Assembly (NCBI GenBank): GCA_019745775.1
Contig: JAIESR010000030.1
Coordinates: 1-64,000, forward strand
Direction: 5' to 3'
DNA length: 64,000 bases
From: Xanthobacteraceae bacterium
Lineage (GTDB): Bacteria; Pseudomonadota; Alphaproteobacteria; Rhizobiales; Xanthobacteraceae
Shown here: piece after piece, positions 19,203-28,314 of the stretch
Layout of the letters: every line of letters starts with the position of its first letter
Numbering within the stretch: position 1 is the stretch's first letter
Made by a program: the position numbers and the translations under genes
The notes under the pieces: generated by a model
The model's input: only the letters and a program-made list of their open reading frames with translations
What the model was told of the DNA's origin: nothing
Database searches by the model: none

Positions 19203-19907
19203 TCAAGCCCTTCTCCGGCTGCTCTTGCCGGCCACGCTTTCCTTCAAGACGAGTTGGCCGGTCGCCGACATCGCGCGGATGAAGCGATCGCGGCCGTTCT
19301 CGATGTGCTTCTCGACCTCATGGCCGGCCGCTTCGCAGTCGCCGCGCTCGATGGCGGCCAGGATCGAACGATGCTCGACGTTGGAAACCGTCAGCCCGCC
19401 GCCGAATTCGAGGCCGTGCCGGCGGTAGATACGCAACTGCTTGCCCATCTGCGCGTCGAGCGCGGCAAGCTGCGCGTTGCCGGTCGTCGCGTACAGCGTC
19501 GCATGGAACGCGATATTGAGGCCGATATAGCGATTGGCGTCGGACGCGCGCGAGGCTTCGTCCATGGCCGCGATCAGGTCGTGCATCTCCTTGAGGACCG
19601 CGCGGGTGACCGTCGCCGCCGCGAGCCGCCCGGCGAGCCGCCCGAGGCAAGCGCGGACGTCGAACAGATTGACGATTTCCGCCACCGATAACGCGCAGAC
19701 GAAGGAGCCCTGGTTGGGGACGATGTTGACCAGTCCGGAGCGCTGCAACAGCCGGCAGGCTTCGCGCACCGCCCCGCGGCTGACATCGAAGCGCGCGGCC
19801 AGTGCGTTCTCATTGATCCGAGCCCCGGGCTGGTACTCGCCCTCGAGGATCAGGTGTTCAAGCTCGCATTCGAGCCGGTCGGCGATGGAGACGGGCGCGG
19901 AACTCAT
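19203..19907 (-). CDS. GntR-family transcription regulator, FCD (FadR-like) domain
   Basis: The 234-residue regulator has a winged helix (about 10-75) with LAARFDVSRGAVREACRLLQ as recognition region, then a helical FCD effector domain (about 85-215). The FCD metal-binding pattern is present in the HAT and EHR segments, with further His near the C-terminus. FCD regulators usually sense an organic acid. It is the first gene of the catabolic operon and likely controls itself and the four downstream genes. An inverted repeat 63 bp upstream of its start is a candidate operator. Confidence 0.92.
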   Translation of the reverse strand: MSSAPVSIADRLECELEHLILEGEYQPGARINENALAARFDVSRGAVREACRLLQRSGLVNIVPNQGSFVCALSVAEIVNLFDVRACLGRLAGRLAAATVTRAVLKEMHDLIAAMDEASRASDANRYIGLNIAFHATLYATTGNAQLAALDAQMGKQLRIYRRHGLEFGGGLTVSNVEHRSILAAIERGDCEAAGHEVEKHIENGRDRFIRAMSATGQLVLKESVAGKSSRRRA

Positions 19908-19969
19908 GCCGACAAAGTTCGTAAATTTCGGCGCTTATGTCAACAATAGTGGCCTTCTGTCGGCAAATG

Positions 19970-19986
19970 TGCCAGCAAATTTGGCA
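19970..19986. promoter_or_regulatory. Candidate GntR operator
   Basis: A perfect inverted repeat TGCCA-N7-TGGCA (19970-19986) lies in an AT-rich patch upstream of the gntR start at 19907. A related half-site GTCGGCAAAT lies just beside it at 19959-19968. Position and symmetry suit autoregulation by the FCD regulator. Inferred from sequence only. Confidence 0.45.
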
Positions 19987-20040
19987 ATTTTGCGGGATCT
20001 TGGTCCCGTCCAGAGCGGACAGGGCTTTTCGAACCGGGGC

Positions 20041-21318
20041 TCAGTGCCCGCTGCCGAGCCGCATGCCGGCGCGCAGGAATCGGCGCGGATCGATCGCCTC
20101 GCCGTTCACGCGGGTCTCATAGTGCAGATGCGGTCCGGTCGAGCGCCCGGTCGATCCGACCTTGCCGATGATCTGGCCGCCGCGCACCCGCTGACCGACC
20201 TTCACGGTGATCTCGGAGAGATGCCCGTAGCGCGTCGTGAACCCGTTGCCGTGATCGATCTCGACCATCTTGCCGTAGCCGCCCTGCCATCCGGCAACGG
20301 TGACGTTGCCGTCGGCGGTGGCGCGTGCCGGGTCGCCGGTCTCGCCGCGGAAATCGATTCCTGTATGCAGCGCCGGTGCGCGGATGAACGGGTCGACGCG
20401 GACGCCGAAGCCCGATGAAACGTCCAGCTCGCCCATGACCGGCTTGCGCACCGGCACGGTGGCGAGCGTGCGCGTCAGGCGCTCAAATTGCGCACGCGCC
20501 ATCCCGACGCGATAGACGTGCTGCTCGAACTGGCCGGCGTAGGCCGGCAGCCGCGCCGGCACGAGCGGGCCGCCGACGCCGCCATTGTCGCGCCCGCCGA
20601 AGCGCGCATTCTCAAGCCCGAGATCGGCAAGCACGCCGCGGATGCGCTGCGCCTTCGCTTCGTAGGTCTGTTCGATCGACGCGAGCGACGCCGACTGCCG
20701 CGCCTCGACACGATCGAGCGACGCCTCGAGGCGCGCGAGCGCGTCCGCGACACCGTTGTCGCGGCCGGTGGTGCGTTCGGGCAGCAGCAGGTTCGACGAC
20801 TTGTCGTTGACCGGCTGCGGCCGGTTCGGCACCGAGCGCGTCTGCTCGCGGCCGGTCGGCCGGGTCGAGCCGGTGACGATGCCGTCGGGCATGGTCTGGA
20901 TGGCGTTGGCGCGGTTTTCCAGCGCCGACTGGCGGCGGATGATCTGATCGAGCTTCTGCTCGTATTGCTCCTGATTGAGGAGCTGGCGGCTCGACATGCG
21001 ATCGATCTGCTGGCGCAGGTCGGAGATGCGATCCTCGTAGGCGTATTGCATCTCGGCCTGCCGCGCGATCAATCCGGTCAGCACGTCGTCGCGGAAAGCA
21101 AAATAGGTTGCGGTGGTGATCGACCACGCTGCCATGATCACCAGCGTGCCGACCGCGATCCAGAAAGCGACCGGGCCAAGCCGGACCTGACGTCCGGCAT
21201 GCGCCAGCGTGTAGTCGGTGCGTGGCAGCGCAACGGCGGCCGGCTGCGCCGCTGGAGCAGGGGCACGCCTATACTGAACGCCGGAATACGGCTGTGACGA
21301 CACTTGGCGGTGGTACAT
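20041..21318 (-). CDS. Membrane-anchored M23 metallopeptidase with coiled coil
   Basis: This 425-residue protein probably cuts peptidoglycan cross-links or activates amidases. The start is ATG 21318, preceded by GGGGAAG; an in-frame upstream ATG at 21378 lacks a site. The cytoplasmic N-terminus is Pro/Ala-rich. One membrane segment (about 52-75) is followed by a long coiled coil (about 85-140 and 190-235) and a C-terminal LytM/M23 domain (about 305-410). Zinc ligands appear in HTGIDF and PHLHYE, so the domain looks active. It lies between the gntR operon and bcp, on the same strand. Confidence 0.88.
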   Translation of the reverse strand: MYHRQVSSQPYSGVQYRRAPAPAAQPAAVALPRTDYTLAHAGRQVRLGPVAFWIAVGTLVIMAAWSITTATYFAFRDDVLTGLIARQAEMQYAYEDRISDLRQQIDRMSSRQLLNQEQYEQKLDQIIRRQSALENRANAIQTMPDGIVTGSTRPTGREQTRSVPNRPQPVNDKSSNLLLPERTTGRDNGVADALARLEASLDRVEARQSASLASIEQTYEAKAQRIRGVLADLGLENARFGGRDNGGVGGPLVPARLPAYAGQFEQHVYRVGMARAQFERLTRTLATVPVRKPVMGELDVSSGFGVRVDPFIRAPALHTGIDFRGETGDPARATADGNVTVAGWQGGYGKMVEIDHGNGFTTRYGHLSEITVKVGQRVRGGQIIGKVGSTGRSTGPHLHYETRVNGEAIDPRRFLRAGMRLGSGH

Positions 21319-21441
21319 CGACGCTTCCCCGCCGGCGACGGTCCCAACAACGCCGGCGTTACATGCGCCTAAGTACAACCCGGGTATGGTTAATTTTTTC
21401 GGAACAAATTGTGGAAAACTGTTCCTGTGGTTGGCGGGACC

Positions 21442-21915
21442 TTAAAGCGCCTTGGCCGCGGCCAGGACCTCTTCAGCGTGGCCGTCGACCTTCACCTTGG
21501 GCCAGATGCGGGCGATCGTGCCGTCCGGGCCGACCAGAACCGTCATGCGAACGATCCCCATGAACTCCTTGCCGTACATGGATTTCTTGGCCCAGGCGCC
21601 ATAGGCCTTGAGCATCGCGTGCTTCTCGTCGGATAGGAGGGCAACCGAGAGTTTGTGCTTCTTCTTGAATGCGTCCTGGGCCTTCACCGGATCGGCCGAA
21701 ATCCCGATCACTTCGGTGCCGGCTTTGGCAAAACCCGCCCGAAGCTTCGAGAATTCGATCGATTCCCGGGTGCAGCCAGGGGTGTCGGCCCGCGGGTAGA
21801 AGTAGAGGACCAGCTTCTTGCCCTTGAAGTCGGCGAGCGAAAGGCTGCCGCCGCCGTCGCGCGGCAGCTCGAACGCCGGGGCCTTGGCGCCTTCCTTCAG
21901 GGGGGTGGTCGCCAT
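21442..21915 (-). CDS. bcp: Thiol peroxidase of the Bcp/PrxQ group
   Basis: The peroxiredoxin (157 residues) reduces peroxides with a reactive cysteine. I take ATG 21915, with GGAAGG six bases upstream, rather than the adjacent TTG at 21918. The domain is complete: LVLYFYPRADTPGCTRES holds the peroxidatic Cys in the PGCT motif, followed by VIGISADPV. Many Bcp proteins have a resolving Cys five residues later; here that position reads SIEF, so the enzyme is probably a 1-Cys type or uses an outside thiol. It is divergent from the AsmA-like gene. Confidence 0.93.
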   Translation of the reverse strand: MATTPLKEGAKAPAFELPRDGGGSLSLADFKGKKLVLYFYPRADTPGCTRESIEFSKLRAGFAKAGTEVIGISADPVKAQDAFKKKHKLSVALLSDEKHAMLKAYGAWAKKSMYGKEFMGIVRMTVLVGPDGTIARIWPKVKVDGHAEEVLAAAKAL

Positions 21916-22094
21916 CAAGTGCCTTCCTTTCGTCCCTTTTTTCAGATCAATAATAATGGGTTAAACGATAAGCAGGAGAGTGCTGACGGATCGCCGGTTT
22001 CTCACGAATCGGCGATGGCAGCAACGATCCGGACGGCCGCTGCGGGGAGTGCAGCGGACATACGGCGGCGGACGAGGGGACGCCCAGTCGGGGC

Positions 22095-25000
22095 ATGGCG
22101 GCGGATCACCACACCAGGCCGGACATTACCAAGCCGGACATCACGGCCCTGCGCAAGCTTGAGGCCAGTATCCAGCTCGACATGCTGGAGCAGTCGGCGG
22201 CGCGGCCGCGCGGCGAGCGCTGGCAGCATGCCGAGCTGACGCCGGCGCAACTCGGTCTCACCTGTTGGCGGCTTTCGGCGATGCGGTTCTGGGCGCGCTG
22301 GCGTCGCCTATCGATCGCTTTCGCCTCCGGCGCCGGCGTGGTGCTGATCGGAATGCTGGCGCTGTGGTGGCGCCTCGGCAGCGGCCCGATCGATTTCGAT
22401 TTCGCGACGCCGTGGCTCGCCGCGGCGATCGAAGAGAACTTCGGCAGCCATCACCGCGTGGCGGTCGGCGGCACGCAGCTCGAGCGTGACGCCAGCGGCC
22501 GCACCGCGTTGCGCATCCGCGACATCGTCGTGCGCGATGCGCATGGCGAGATCGTCGCGAGCGCGCCGAAGGCGGAGGTCAGCTTCTCCGGCTCCGGCCT
22601 GATGACGGGCAAGGTGCGCGCCAAGCGGCTGAGCCTGGTCGGCGCCGAGATGCAGGTGCGCATCGAGCAGGACAGCAAGGTCACGGTGTTCGCCGGCACC
22701 AACCGGCAACCGTTCGTGACCGCGTCGGCGTCGGAGCCGGCGCTGCGCGCGGGCGCCGCACCCAACCCGGTCATCCTCAATCGCGCGCCCGGGCCGCAAA
22801 CCGCCAGCCGCGGCACGATCCCCGATCTCACCGCGCTGCTCGCGTGGATCGACAGCCTCGGCGCCACCGGCCTCGACGGTCGCGACCTGAGCGAACTCGG
22901 TCTCAAGAACGGCAATCTCACGCTGTTCGATCAGCGCAACGGCAAGCAGTGGGAGTTCCACGACATCAATCTCAGCCTGACGCGCCCGAGCGGCGGCGGC
23001 GTCGCGCTCACCATGAGCTCGGAAGCCGGCGAGCGGCCGTGGCTGTTGCGCGCGACCGTGTCGCGCGGCGAGGACGGCGTCCGCAAGGTCGAGATCGAGA
23101 CCGAGCGTCTTCCGGCCAAGGACCTGCTGCTGGCGCTGCGGATCGGGGACGGACAGCTCGAACCGAACATCCCGGTAACCGCGCGCGTGCGTGCGGTCCT
23201 TTCCGACGACGGCGTCCCGCGGATGATCGAGGGCCGTATCCAGCTCGACAAAGGGCACATCGTCGACGCCGACGAGCCGCTGAGCCGGATCGATATCGAC
23301 CGCGCCGATTTCGACCTGCAATGGGACGCCAACCGCCAGACCCTGGTCGCGCCGTTCCAGATTCTGTCCGGCGGCAACCGCATCACGCTGTTGGCGCAGC
23401 TCACCCCGCCGCGCGAAGCGAGCCCCGGCTGGGTGCTCAAGATCACCGGCGGCAGCGCCGTGCTCGCATCCTCGGCGCGCGATCCGGATGCGCTCGTCCT
23501 CAACCGCATCCAGATCGGCCTGCGCATCGATACCGACAAGCAGCGCATCGACGTGGAGCAGGGGGAGGTCGGCAACAGCGACCTCGGCCTCGCGATCTCC
23601 GGCGGCCTCGACTATGCGGGTGAGCCGCGGCTCGCGCTCGGCATCGCCGGCACGCGCATGTCGGTCGCCGCGATGAAGCGGCTGTGGCCGTCCTTCATCA
23701 GCCCGAAGGTGCATGCCTGGGTGTCCGACAACATCCTGAGCGGCACCGTCGAGCGCGTGGTGATCGCAACCAATGCGCCGCTCGCGACCTTCAAGACGAT
23801 CAGCCCGCCGATTCCGGAGGATGGTCTCGCCATCGAGATTTCCGGCAACGGCGCCGAGATCCGCCCGGTGCACGGGCTGCCGTCGATCAAGGACGCCGAC
23901 GTGCGCGTGCGCATCACCGGACGCACCGCGAGCGTCACCATCGGCCGCGGCAATATCGACGTGTCGGCCGGGCGCCGGCTCACGATCTCGAGCGGGCTGT
24001 TCGAGGTGCCGGACCACTACATGGATGCGCCGGCATCGCGCGTGCGCTTCCGCGTCGACGGTTCGGTCGCTTCCGCCGCCGAATTGCTGAGCCGCGAACG
24101 GCTCCGGGACTACGCCGGCTCGCCGATCGATCCCGGCACCAGCCGCGGCAACCTCACCGCCTATGTGACAATGAGCATGCCGCTGAAGCCCGACCTGCCG
24201 GCGGGCTCCGCGCAATACGCGATGAATCTCGAGGTCAACAATTTCTCCGCCGAGAAGCTGGTCATGGGCCAGAAGGTCGAGGCGGCGGCCTTGCGCGTGC
24301 GCGCCGACAATCAGGGCTACGTGCTGCGCGGCGACGTCAAGATCAACAACATCCCGGCGCTGCTCGAATACAAGAAGTCGCGCGACCAGGCGGAGGCCGA
24401 GGTGCGGGTCGCGGCCACCCTCGACGAGTCCGGCCGCACGCGGCTTGGTTTCGATCTGTCCGGCTATGTCAGCGGCCCGGTGCCGGTGCGCATCAACGGC
24501 CGTATCCCGATCGAGAGCGGCGATAGCCGCTATTCGGTCGAGGCCGACCTGACGCAGGCGCGCATCGACCGTTTGCTGCCGGGCTGGACCAAGCCCGCCG
24601 GGCGGCAGGCGCGCATGTCGTTCATCATGACCAGCCGGCCGCAATCCATGCGGCTCGACGATCTTTCGATCGAAGGCCCGGGCCTGCAGGTCAGGGGCAG
24701 CGTCGAGTGCGACGGCTCGGGCGACATCCAGGCGGCCAACCTCACGAACTTCAATCTCTCCGACGGCGACAGGGCGACGCTGCGCGCCGAGCGCGGTGCC
24801 GACGGCGCGCTGCGCGTCACCGTGCGCGGCGACGTCTACGACGGCCGCGGCTTCGTCAAGTCGTCGATGTCCGGTTCGCCGGGGCAGGCCAAGAACGCCA
24901 AGCTCAAGGATATCGACGTCGACGTCCGGCTCGGCACCGTCGCCGGCTTCCACGGCGAGACCCTGCGCAACCTCGACCTCAAGATGTCGCGCCGCAACGG

Positions 25001-25703
25001 CACTGTCATGAGCTTCTCGCTGGCCGCGCGGGGCGGTCGCGATACGGCGATCACCGGCGACCTGCGCGGCCGCCAGGGCGGCCGCAACGTCATGTATGTC
25101 GAGACCAAGGACGCGGGCGCGCTGTTCCGCTTCAGCGACATCTATCCGAAGATCTTCGGCGGCGAGATGTGGATGGCGATGGACCCGCCGACCGCCAGCA
25201 ATGCGCCGCAGGACGGCATCCTCAACATCCGCGATTTCAGCATCCGCGGCGAGCCGACGCTCGACCGTGTCGCCTCCGGCAACGCCGAGATCACGGCGTC
25301 GACCGGCGCCAAGAGCCAGGGTGGCGTCGAATTCGAGCGCATGCGCGTCGAGTTCACCCGCACCCACGGCCGCTTCGCGATCAAGGAGGGCGTCGTGCGC
25401 GGCCCGATGATCGGCGCGACGACGGAAGGCCACATCGACTATCTGGCCCAGGAAGTGCGGTTGCGCGGCACCTTCGTTCCGTTCTTCGGCCTCAACAACA
25501 TGTTCGGGCAGATTCCGGTGTTCGGCGTATTCCTCGGCGGCGGCAGCAACGAAGGTCTCGTCGGCCTGACGTATGAGGTGGTCGGCCCGCCGGGTCAGCC
25601 GGTGCTGCGCGTCAACCCGATCTCGGTGGTGACGCCGGGACTGTTCCGCAAATTCATGGAATTCCCCGCCGGCGGACGGGGCTTCGGCGAACAGCCGCGC
25701 TAA
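22095..25703 (+). CDS. Very large AsmA-like/DUF3971 (YhdP-type) envelope protein
   Basis: The 1202-residue protein has a cytoplasmic N-terminus, one membrane anchor (about 70-92, FASGAGVVLIGMLALWW), and a huge periplasmic part made of beta-rich repeats. The DUF3971 region is around 350-650, with PSFISPKVHAWVSDNILSGTV. The AsmA-type C-terminus (about 1060-1190) has GRFAIKEGVVRGPMIGATTEG and FGLNNMFGQIPVFGVFLGG. Proteins of this group (YhdP, TamB) form lipid-conducting bridges between the membranes in enterics; the same role here is inference. An alternative start at ATG 22281 would remove 62 residues of unclear value. It stands alone as a transcription unit. Confidence 0.88.
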   Translation: MAADHHTRPDITKPDITALRKLEASIQLDMLEQSAARPRGERWQHAELTPAQLGLTCWRLSAMRFWARWRRLSIAFASGAGVVLIGMLALWWRLGSGPIDFDFATPWLAAAIEENFGSHHRVAVGGTQLERDASGRTALRIRDIVVRDAHGEIVASAPKAEVSFSGSGLMTGKVRAKRLSLVGAEMQVRIEQDSKVTVFAGTNRQPFVTASASEPALRAGAAPNPVILNRAPGPQTASRGTIPDLTALLAWIDSLGATGLDGRDLSELGLKNGNLTLFDQRNGKQWEFHDINLSLTRPSGGGVALTMSSEAGERPWLLRATVSRGEDGVRKVEIETERLPAKDLLLALRIGDGQLEPNIPVTARVRAVLSDDGVPRMIEGRIQLDKGHIVDADEPLSRIDIDRADFDLQWDANRQTLVAPFQILSGGNRITLLAQLTPPREASPGWVLKITGGSAVLASSARDPDALVLNRIQIGLRIDTDKQRIDVEQGEVGNSDLGLAISGGLDYAGEPRLALGIAGTRMSVAAMKRLWPSFISPKVHAWVSDNILSGTVERVVIATNAPLATFKTISPPIPEDGLAIEISGNGAEIRPVHGLPSIKDADVRVRITGRTASVTIGRGNIDVSAGRRLTISSGLFEVPDHYMDAPASRVRFRVDGSVASAAELLSRERLRDYAGSPIDPGTSRGNLTAYVTMSMPLKPDLPAGSAQYAMNLEVNNFSAEKLVMGQKVEAAALRVRADNQGYVLRGDVKINNIPALLEYKKSRDQAEAEVRVAATLDESGRTRLGFDLSGYVSGPVPVRINGRIPIESGDSRYSVEADLTQARIDRLLPGWTKPAGRQARMSFIMTSRPQSMRLDDLSIEGPGLQVRGSVECDGSGDIQAANLTNFNLSDGDRATLRAERGADGALRVTVRGDVYDGRGFVKSSMSGSPGQAKNAKLKDIDVDVRLGTVAGFHGETLRNLDLKMSRRNGTVMSFSLAARGGRDTAITGDLRGRQGGRNVMYVETKDAGALFRFSDIYPKIFGGEMWMAMDPPTASNAPQDGILNIRDFSIRGEPTLDRVASGNAEITASTGAKSQGGVEFERMRVEFTRTHGRFAIKEGVVRGPMIGATTEGHIDYLAQEVRLRGTFVPFFGLNNMFGQIPVFGVFLGGGSNEGLVGLTYEVVGPPGQPVLRVNPISVVTPGLFRKFMEFPAGGRGFGEQPR

Positions 25704-25719
25704 GGTCTAGGCCTCTCCA

Positions 25720-25830
25720 CCGTCATGCCCGCGCTTGTCGCGGGCATCCACGCCTTAGAATGTCAGCAATGAAGGCGTGGATGGCCGGGACATAAGGGCG
25801 TTCACGCCCGTCTTCGACGGGCTATGCCAT
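25720..25830. repeat. Intergenic multi-hairpin repeat
   Basis: The first hairpin (ATGCCCGCG and CGCGGGCAT arms, 25725-25747) repeats the one at 9440-9459. It runs into a second, larger one with ATCCACGCCTT (25746-25756) and AAGGCGTGGAT (25772-25782) arms, then GGGCG/CGCCC (25796-25809). The element fills the gap between the convergent ends of the AsmA-like gene and tyrS and may act as a two-way terminator. Confidence 0.7.
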
Positions 25831-25841
25831 GACCAGTCAAT

Positions 25842-27095
25842 TCAAACCGGCTTCAGCAGCACGTGGCGCTTGCGTCCGAGCGACAGCTTGATCACGCCTT
25901 CCGGCGTGAGTTGCGACGGCGTGAGCGTACTCTTCTCGTCGGTGACGGCGACGTCGTTGACGCGGATGCCGCCGCCCTGGATCTGACGCCGCGCCTCGCC
26001 GTTCGATTTCACGAGGCCGGCTTTGACGAAGGCGGCAAGCACGCCCAGGCCGCCGGCAAGCTCGGCCTGCGGCACCTCGATCGTCGGCAGCGTCTCGGCC
26101 ATTGCGCCTTCCTCGAACGTGCGGCGCGCGGTCTCGGCGGCTTCCTCGGCGGCGGCGCGGCCGTGGATCAGCGCGGTCGCCTCGGTGGCCAGCACCTTCT
26201 TGGCATCGTTGATCTCCTGGCCCTTGAGCGCGGCGAGGCGGGCGATCTCGTCGAGCGGCAGCACCGTGAACAGCTTGAGGAAGCGCGCGACGTCGCCGTC
26301 CTCGGTGTTGCGCCAGAACTGCCAGAAGCCGTAGGCGCTCAGCATGTCGGCATCGAGCCACACTGCGCCGGCGGCGGTCTTGCCCATCTTGGCGCCCGAT
26401 GACGTGGTGATCAGCGGCGTCGTCAGCGCGAACAGCTGCGCATTGAGCATGCGGCGGCCGAGGTCGATGCCGTTGACGATGTTGCCCCACTGGTCGGAGC
26501 CGCCCATCTGCAGCGTGCAGCCGTAGCGCTTATTGAGCTCCACGAAATCGTAGGCCTGCAGGATCATGTAGTTGAATTCGAGGAACGACAGCTCCTGCTG
26601 CCGGTCGAGCCGGAGCTTGACCGAGTCGAACGAGAGCATCCGATTGACCGAGAAGTGCCTGCCGACGTCGCGCAGGAAATCGATGTAGTTGAGCGTGTTC
26701 AGCCAGTCGGCATTGTTCGCCATCACGGCGTCGCCGGGGCCGTCGCCGAACTTCAGGAATTTCGCGAACACCTTGCGGATGCCGGTCAGGTTCTCCGCGA
26801 TCCGCTCGTCGGTGAGGATCTGGCGGCTGTCGTCCTTGCCGGAAGGATCGCCGACGCGCGTGGTCCCGCCGCCCATCAGGGCGATCGGACGGTGACCGGT
26901 CTGCTGCATCCAGTACAGCATCATGATCGGCACCAGCGAGCCGATATGCAGCGACGGCGCGGTGCAGTCGAAACCGATATAGGCGGTGATCTTCGACGCG
27001 CGTGCGAGCGCATCCAGCGCCTCGGGCTCCGAGACCTGGTGGATGTAGCCCCGGGTCGAGAGGACCTCCAGAAGCTCTGATTTGTAGGCGCTCAT
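25842..27095 (-). CDS. tyrS: Tyrosyl-tRNA synthetase
   Basis: This enzyme charges tRNA-Tyr. The start is ATG 27095 (417 residues), giving the usual [20 protein letters not shown]. Class I marks are HIGS in APSLHIGSL and the KMSKS loop, here KMGKT in [10 protein letters not shown]. Tyrosine-pocket segments are [10 protein letters not shown] and [12 protein letters not shown]-terminal S4 RNA-binding domain (about 350-412) has [20 protein letters not shown]. This is the TyrRS-S type with standard length. It is divergent from nothing on its start side; the next gene upstream, the hydrolase, is on the same strand 89 bp away. Confidence 0.97.
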   Translation of the reverse strand: MSAYKSELLEVLSTRGYIHQVSEPEALDALARASKITAYIGFDCTAPSLHIGSLVPIMMLYWMQQTGHRPIALMGGGTTRVGDPSGKDDSRQILTDERIAENLTGIRKVFAKFLKFGDGPGDAVMANNADWLNTLNYIDFLRDVGRHFSVNRMLSFDSVKLRLDRQQELSFLEFNYMILQAYDFVELNKRYGCTLQMGGSDQWGNIVNGIDLGRRMLNAQLFALTTPLITTSSGAKMGKTAAGAVWLDADMLSAYGFWQFWRNTEDGDVARFLKLFTVLPLDEIARLAALKGQEINDAKKVLATEATALIHGRAAAEEAAETARRTFEEGAMAETLPTIEVPQAELAGGLGVLAAFVKAGLVKSNGEARRQIQGGGIRVNDVAVTDEKSTLTPSQLTPEGVIKLSLGRKRHVLLKPV

Positions 27096-27184
27096 AGCGA
27101 TACCGCTGGCAGGGCCCGGGCGGGCTCTCAAGGCCGCAAGGGGAGCGACCTTTCACCACCAATTACCGGCGCGGGCAAGGTCTT

Positions 27185-28213
27185 TCAGAGGCTCTGGACG
27201 GCGCTTTGGAGGCGGCGGCGCAGGTCGTTGGTGGCGCCCTGGACGGTATCGCCGGAAAAAATAGCGACCGCGGTGACGCCATTGGGGAATTTGACGACAA
27301 GGGAGCCGCTACGGATCTCCCGTATCAGGCGGCCGGTGTGCGTCAGGAGCGGGCCCTGCTCGGTCCGCCGCATGCTGATGCCGAGGCCGTAGGCGGGATT
27401 GCCGGTGCGCGCCTCCTGCCATTGCCGCCCGAGCGGGCCGAGGGCGCGGGACCCGGGCTCGAATACCTGGATGAAGCGCGCGTAGTCGATCGCCGACACG
27501 CGCCAGCCTCCGCTCGAGGCGCGCGGCCGCAGTAGCGGATGGATGGTGCCGGACGCATTCATCGGCCGAAGCGCGACGTCGCGGCAATAGCTCTCGTAGT
27601 CGCGGCCGGTGACGGCCTGGATCACCATGCCGAGCGTGATGTATCCGATGTTGCTGTAGACCATGTCGCCGCCGGGATCGCTATCGAGCGGCGTCGCGAG
27701 GATCATGGTGAAGCTGCCGGCGAGGTCATGGGCCGGTGCGCCGCGCGCCGCGCGCGCCACCTCGCGGGGGAGCCCGGAGCGGTGCATCAGCAGCTGTTCG
27801 ATGGTGATTGATCTGAAGCGCGGATCGACCGGTTGGCCAAGGCGCGCGAACGTTCGCCCCAGCACGGAGCCGAGCGGAGCGGTGAACGATAGCCGTCCGG
27901 CATCAACCAGGTGGGCGACGCAGATGGCGGTAATGGCCTTCGACAGACTCGCGATCGGCGCCGGCGTCTCGGCGTTCATGCCGCCGAAGCCGAGTGTCGA
28001 TACCAGCCGGCCGTCACGCATCATGGCGATGCTGGCCGCGGGGACTTGATATTGCGACATCCACTCCCTGAACGGTCCGTTGAGGGCCGTCGTCGCCGGA
28101 TGGGGGTCGACACGCGCCTGGGCCGGGAAGCCCAGCAACGTACCCAGCGACGATCCGGCGATCAGGAGGCCGCCCAGCAGGACGTCGCGGCGGCCAGGCA
28201 AGGGGGGGCGCAT
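27185..28213 (-). CDS. Exported serine hydrolase, beta-lactamase/PBP4-like fold
   Basis: I use ATG 28213 (342 residues), preceded by GAAAGG; an in-frame ATG at 28270 adds 19 residues. The N-terminus GRRDVLLGGLL is a twin-arginine signal, so the protein is probably exported folded. The class C beta-lactamase/esterase fold shows SxxK in ASLSKAI, the YSN motif in MVYSNIGYI, and a C-terminal HTG in LLTHTGRL. The family includes D-alanyl peptidases, esterases and AmpC-like enzymes; the substrate is not clear. Divergent from anmK, so the two face each other across a 101-bp promoter region and may be linked by wall recycling. Confidence 0.82.
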   Translation of the reverse strand: MRPPLPGRRDVLLGGLLIAGSSLGTLLGFPAQARVDPHPATTALNGPFREWMSQYQVPAASIAMMRDGRLVSTLGFGGMNAETPAPIASLSKAITAICVAHLVDAGRLSFTAPLGSVLGRTFARLGQPVDPRFRSITIEQLLMHRSGLPREVARAARGAPAHDLAGSFTMILATPLDSDPGGDMVYSNIGYITLGMVIQAVTGRDYESYCRDVALRPMNASGTIHPLLRPRASSGGWRVSAIDYARFIQVFEPGSRALGPLGRQWQEARTGNPAYGLGISMRRTEQGPLLTHTGRLIREIRSGSLVVKFPNGVTAVAIFSGDTVQGATNDLRRRLQSAVQSL

Positions 28214-28314
28214 AATGTGCAACCTTTCAGCGCCCCCCGGTTTGTAGGATTGGAAGGCGCCGAGGTTCATAAGGTCCGGCCGGCGGCCAGACCGGCCGGT
28301 AACGGAGCCCCAGG

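Noticed and set aside
22308-25433. Antisense ORF of 1041 codons across the AsmA-like gene
   Set aside because: Shadow of the real gene; composition is biased and no motif is seen.
27185-28213. Call as an AmpC antibiotic resistance gene
   Set aside because: SxxK and YSN are shared by many esterases and peptidases of this fold; nothing shows antibiotic hydrolysis.
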